Source: Nitrospina sp. | GTDB lineage: Bacteria > Nitrospinota > Nitrospinia > Nitrospinales > Nitrospinaceae | Direction: 5' to 3' | DNA: 5,444 bases | Assembly: GCA_004357365.1 (NCBI GenBank) | Contig: SMVT01000128.1 | Coordinates: forward strand, 1 to 5,444 | Shown: positions 1 through 5,444 of the stretch, in pieces | Numbering within the stretch: the stretch's first letter is position 1 | Layout: each line of letters opens with the position of its first letter | Notes under the pieces: generated by a model | The model's database searches: none | What the model was told of the DNA's origin: nothing | Seen by the model: only the letters and a program-made list of their open reading frames with translations | Made by a program: the position numbers and the translations under genes

Positions 1-819
1 AATTTTCTGATTTTCTTTCCGGTCCTCCTCGAGTATTTTATTCCAGTCGCGTTTGATGCGCGGCGCATCCTGAAATTCCTGATAAATGCCCCGGGCCAAT
101 TCCATCCGGTCGACGCCTTCCGGCGCAACTTGAATATCCAACTGCCCCAGCGCCATGTCGAAATCCCGGTCCAGCAGGGATTCGGGGTCCATGTCGTATG
201 CCTTCAGCGCTTGTTTGATCATTCCCGGTTCCGAGCGGAAACGGTTGGCCACTTCGTTGATGTTGGCCGTGCGGTATCCCTTGTCCTTGGCGATGCCCAG
301 ATGGTACGCGCAGAACAATTCAAACGGATCGATGTTGCCGACCTGTTTGACGCCTTCACGCGGGGCCGCGTCCCGATTGGATGGAGATGGGGCCTTGCGG
401 GAAGAATCGTTATTGGAACGGGCATGCGGTTTGTTTCGCGTCTGACTCCGGTCGAATTTGCCGGACCGATTTTTGCCGTTGGACGGTCTGTTCTTTCCGC
501 GCGAGCGCGCGTTCGAGCCGCTGCCGTTTTTGTTTTCGCTTTTCTTCGCTCTGGGATCCCATTCGTTTCTATTGATGGTCGGCAAATGGGAGGTCAGTGT
601 GGTGGTGTCGGAGGCCCACGCCTGGAAAACTTCGCTTCGGGTTCTGCCCCGTGAGGAAGCGTTGCGTTGACCGTTGCCGGATCGTTGTTGCCCGTCGCGG
701 TGGCTGTTGGCGGCGGAGGTTCTCTGGCCGCTACCGCCGCGCCGGTCGTTTTTACCGCTGGGTCTGCGGCTCTTCTGCCCTCGGCGTGAAGAAGAGTTGG
801 ATTGATCTGAATTTCTCAA
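1..819 (-). CDS. Unrecognised protein with basic disordered N-terminal arms and a C-terminal folded domain (3' end outside window)
   Basis: An uninterrupted frame of 273 codons runs from TTG at 819-817 to the window edge, so the C-terminus is missing. I chose TTG because an AGAGGAAA ribosome binding site lies about 6 bases upstream and the first in-frame ATG is near residue 200; an in-frame stop (TAA, 840-838) limits extension. Residues 2-63 contain no V, I, L, M, F, W or Y and are rich in R, S, G, N and Q. Residues 64-92 form a short island with aromatic and aliphatic residues. Residues 93-153 are again basic and polar, with F122 the only large hydrophobic. From about residue 154 the protein looks folded, with NIDPFELFCAYHLGI (162-176), a helix-turn-helix-like stretch (186-208) and QLDIQVAPEGVDR near 226-238. 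The end turns charged (KILEEDRKENQKI). There is no signal peptide or membrane segment, so it is probably cytoplasmic. I do not recognise the family; nucleic-acid binding is inferred from composition only. It follows pepF by 40 bases and is probably co-transcribed with it. Confidence 0.85.
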   Translation of the reverse strand, partial: MRNSDQSNSSSRRGQKSRRPSGKNDRRGGSGQRTSAANSHRDGQQRSGNGQRNASSRGRTRSEVFQAWASDTTTLTSHLPTINRNEWDPRAKKSENKNGSGSNARSRGKNRPSNGKNRSGKFDRSQTRNKPHARSNNDSSRKAPSPSNRDAAPREGVKQVGNIDPFELFCAYHLGIAKDKGYRTANINEVANRFRSEPGMIKQALKAYDMDPESLLDRDFDMALGQLDIQVAPEGVDRMELARGIYQEFQDAPRIKRDWNKILEEDRKENQKI

Positions 820-825
820 AATAGT

Positions 826-832
826 TTCCTCT
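826..832 (-). promoter_or_regulatory. Ribosome binding site deciding a TTG start
   Basis: On the minus strand AGAGGAA ends 6 bases before TTG at 819-817. The same TTAGAGGA string precedes valS. This supports TTG as the start, with the in-frame ATT just before it (822-820) a less likely alternative. Confidence 0.65.
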
Positions 833-859
833 AATAATTAATAAAAAACAAAACAGCTG

Positions 860-2668
860 TTAAGCGGTCAAATCCTGCAATTCGTTGACCAGTTCCCGGA
901 ATTTACCCAATGCCGTTTCAATCGGCTTGGGCGAACTCATGTCCACCCCGGCGCCCTTCAAAAGATCGATCGGGTATTGGGACCCCCCGGACTTCAGAAA
1001 GTTGAGGTAATCGTTCAATTCCCTGTCGCCGCCGTTGAGCACTTTGTCGGCCAGCGCATAGGCGGCGGAAATGCCGGTGGCGTATTTGTACACGTAAAAC
1101 CCAAAATAAAAATGCGGAATGCGAAAACACTCGAGCGACAGGCAGGGGTCCAGCACGACGCCGTCGCCGAAATAGGTTTCCAGCAGTTTCCTGTAGATGT
1201 CCTGGAACGCGTCCACCGTCATCGGTTGTCCCGATTCGGCGGCTTGGTAAATTTGATGTTCGAATTCGGCGAACATGGTCTGCCGGATCAGCGTGCCGCG
1301 GAAATTGTCGATTTCGCGGCAGATCAGGTAAATGCGCATGTCGCGGCTGATGTCCTGGCTCAGAAAGTAGCGCGTCAACAGCGCCTCGTTGAAGGTGGAA
1401 GCGACCTCGGCGACGAAAATGGTGTAGTCCGCGTAAATGTAGGGCTGATCCTTGTTCGAGAAGTACGAGTGCATCGAATGGCCCGCTTCGTGCGCGAGGG
1501 TGTAGACGCTGTTGATGTTGTCGTCCAGATAGTTCGTCAGGATGAACGGATTGGAATCGTAACAGCCGGAAGAGTACGCGCCGCTCCGCTTGCCTTTGTT
1601 TTCGTAACGGTCCACCCAGCGCGCATCGAGCAATCCCTCTTTCGCGATGCCGACGTAATCGCTTCCCAGCGGTTTCAGCGCCTCGCAGATTTTGGCCACC
1701 GCTTCCTCGTAGGGCATGTTCCATTCCAGGTCCTTGACCAGTGGAACGCTGGTGTCGTACACGTGCAATTCGTCCAGTTCCAGAACCCGTTGGCGGATGT
1801 CGAAATATTGATGGAGCGGCTCCAGGTGGCCGTGCACGGTTTCAATGAGGTTGTCGTACACCTCCGCAGGAATGTTTTCGGTGAACAGATTCATTTCGCG
1901 AACGGAAGGATAATTTCTGGCCTGCGCGTAAAACATGTCTTTTTTGATGCTGGCGGACAGTAATGTCGAGTAGGTGAACTTGTGATTTTCGTAAGCCTGG
2001 TAGAAGGTTTCGAAGGTTTCCCGCCGCACCCGCCGGTCGTACTTCTGCAGAAGGCTTTGCAGGTTACCCTGGGTAATGGCGATCTCTTTTCCCTGTTCAT
2101 CTTTCACCGTGCCCAGCTTGAGATCGGCGTTGTCCAGCATGTCGAACGCGTTTTGCGGAGCCCGCGCCATTTCCGACGAAGCCGCCATCAGGGCCTCTTC
2201 TTTTTTAGACAGGGTATGTTTGCGGTAACGCAACTGCCGCTCAAGGTACAGTTTGTACAGCTCCAGCTCCGGATGATCGAGCAACCCCTGCATGGTTTCT
2301 TCGGGGATGGCCATGATCTCGACATTGATGAAGCTCCGCGCCTGCTGGGTCTGGGTCAGCAGGCGGGTGACCGTTTCATAATTGCCCAGGTGATGGCTGT
2401 TGGTTTTATCCTCATCGTTGCGCAGGTGGGCGAAGGTGTACACCTTCTCCAACGTCCGGGAAAACGCTATGTCGAAATCCAGGCAGGCCTTGAGTTTCCC
2501 GGCGGACTCGCCCAGCGTTCCCTGAAACGATGCGTACTGCGGCAACTGCGATTCCAGGGATTTGAAATCCGCCTGCCAGGTTTCGCCCGAAGCGTACAGG
2601 TCGTCCAAATTCCACGTGTCCTCCGCCGGGATGGAGTCTCGGGTTGTGAGTTCTGCAATTGCTTCCAT
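860..2668 (-). CDS. pepF: Oligoendopeptidase F, zinc metallopeptidase of family M3 (M3B)
   Basis: This 602-residue protein has the usual length of PepF and is intact. PepF-type enzymes are cytoplasmic zinc peptidases that cut oligopeptides internally and take part in peptide turnover. The N-terminus carries the family-like IPAEDTWNLDDLYAS (residues 13-27), followed by a long helical region corresponding to the PepF N-terminal domain (about 110-185). The peptidase M3 catalytic domain covers about 200-585. It contains the HEAGH zinc motif at residues 393-397 (H393 and H397 as ligands, E394 as catalytic base), with E421 in EVASTFNE as the expected third ligand. Further on, IPHFYFGFYVYKYATG (517-532) matches the conserved His/Tyr-rich substrate and transition-state region. 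No signal peptide is present. ATG at 2668 is the first possible start, because an in-frame TAA lies at 2674-2672, but there is no clear Shine-Dalgarno sequence before it. It lies 60 bases after valS. The family call is firm; the natural substrates are not known. Confidence 0.97.
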   Translation of the reverse strand: MEAIAELTTRDSIPAEDTWNLDDLYASGETWQADFKSLESQLPQYASFQGTLGESAGKLKACLDFDIAFSRTLEKVYTFAHLRNDEDKTNSHHLGNYETVTRLLTQTQQARSFINVEIMAIPEETMQGLLDHPELELYKLYLERQLRYRKHTLSKKEEALMAASSEMARAPQNAFDMLDNADLKLGTVKDEQGKEIAITQGNLQSLLQKYDRRVRRETFETFYQAYENHKFTYSTLLSASIKKDMFYAQARNYPSVREMNLFTENIPAEVYDNLIETVHGHLEPLHQYFDIRQRVLELDELHVYDTSVPLVKDLEWNMPYEEAVAKICEALKPLGSDYVGIAKEGLLDARWVDRYENKGKRSGAYSSGCYDSNPFILTNYLDDNINSVYTLAHEAGHSMHSYFSNKDQPYIYADYTIFVAEVASTFNEALLTRYFLSQDISRDMRIYLICREIDNFRGTLIRQTMFAEFEHQIYQAAESGQPMTVDAFQDIYRKLLETYFGDGVVLDPCLSLECFRIPHFYFGFYVYKYATGISAAYALADKVLNGGDRELNDYLNFLKSGGSQYPIDLLKGAGVDMSSPKPIETALGKFRELVNELQDLTA

Positions 2669-2690
2669 GGATTAAAATTTAAACCCAGTG

Positions 2691-2719
2691 ATTTTAGGAA
2701 AGTATTCAACCAACTTCAA
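2691..2719 (-). promoter_or_regulatory. Candidate sigma70-type promoter for pepF
   Basis: In the valS-pepF gap the minus strand reads TTGAAG (2719-2714), a 17-base spacer, then TAAAAT (2696-2691). These match the TTGACA and TATAAT consensus at 4 of 6 and 5 of 6 positions. Transcription would start near 2684, leaving a leader of only about 16 AT-rich bases before the ATG. The match could be chance in an AT-rich gap; if real, pepF and the gene after it could be expressed apart from valS. Confidence 0.35.
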
Positions 2720-2728
2720 TAAGAGGGG

Positions 2729-5383
<2,655 letters not shown>

Positions 5384-5385
5384 TG

Positions 5386-5391
5386 TCCTCT
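5386..5391 (-). promoter_or_regulatory. Ribosome binding site of valS, unusually close to the start
   Basis: The minus strand reads AGAGGA, then CA, then the ATG at 5383. The gap is only 2 bases, shorter than the usual 5-9. No in-frame alternative start lies upstream because of the TAG that overlaps this site. The nearest downstream option is a CTG codon at 5371, about 14 bases from the site, which is no better. ATG at 5383 remains the best choice. Confidence 0.55.
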
Positions 5392-5444
5392 AATCAACCA
5401 ACCAGGGTAAGCGGTGATCCATTTCCATTTGTTGGGTGTTAAAC
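5390..5444 (-). other. Possible C-terminal end of an upstream gene
   Basis: Two minus-strand frames stay open from the window edge into the valS start. One ends at TAG (5392-5390) with the tail MEMDHRLPWLVD, and its stop overlaps the valS ribosome binding site. The other ends at TGA (5382-5380), overlapping the valS ATG as ATGA, with the tail ITAYPGWLIRGQ. Either would fit translational coupling to valS. The stretch is too short to tell which frame is coding, or whether it is just leader sequence. Confidence 0.25.

Noticed and set aside
130..654. A 174-codon plus-strand frame in the left region
   Set aside because: The minus-strand frame here is open over the full 819 bases, has a good ribosome binding site and yields a plausible folded domain; the plus-strand frame has none of these and starts at TTG without support.
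840..862. The palindrome AACAGCTGTT (852-861) followed by a T-rich run on the minus strand, resembling a terminator after pepF
   Set aside because: The palindrome has no room for a loop and only a few weak pairs, so it would not form a stable terminator hairpin.
977..1963. A 328-codon open frame on the plus strand opposite pepF, followed by a 246-codon one at 1982-2722
   Set aside because: Both lie antisense to an intact, well-recognised pepF. Their translations show no recognisable domain, and long antisense frames are common opposite GC-rich codon-biased genes.
2467..2709. An 80-codon minus-strand frame starting with TTG upstream of pepF
   Set aside because: It begins in the gap but runs in a different frame through the start of pepF, and its translation shows no recognisable pattern.

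Overview
This 5.4 kb window is almost fully coding, and every supported gene is on the minus strand, so transcription runs from right to left. The order is: a possible tail of an upstream gene (5390-5444), valyl-tRNA synthetase valS (2729-5383), an M3 family oligoendopeptidase F (860-2668), and the first 273 codons of an unrecognised protein that leaves the window at base 1. The gaps are short (60 and 40 bases) and neither holds a convincing terminator, which suggests one co-transcribed unit, possibly with an internal promoter before pepF.

The organism is a bacterium of moderate GC content with purine-rich ribosome binding sites (AGAGGA). The ValRS has a C-terminal coiled-coil arm and several CxxC pairs. 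The gene content and the look of the unknown protein's C-terminal domain would fit a Nitrospinota or deltaproteobacterial-type genome, but that is an impression and not something the sequence proves. No mobile element, CRISPR array, tRNA or rRNA is visible.

valS and pepF are ordinary, intact housekeeping genes: one charges tRNA(Val), the other degrades short peptides in the cytoplasm. The least ordinary part is the left 819 bases. They encode a protein starting at TTG, with two long Arg/Lys/Ser/Asn/Gly-rich segments nearly free of hydrophobic residues, a short hydrophobic island between them, and then a compact, probably helical domain. This layout suggests a nucleic-acid-binding protein with disordered basic arms, but its function is unknown. 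I did not find a clearly new multi-gene system in this window.
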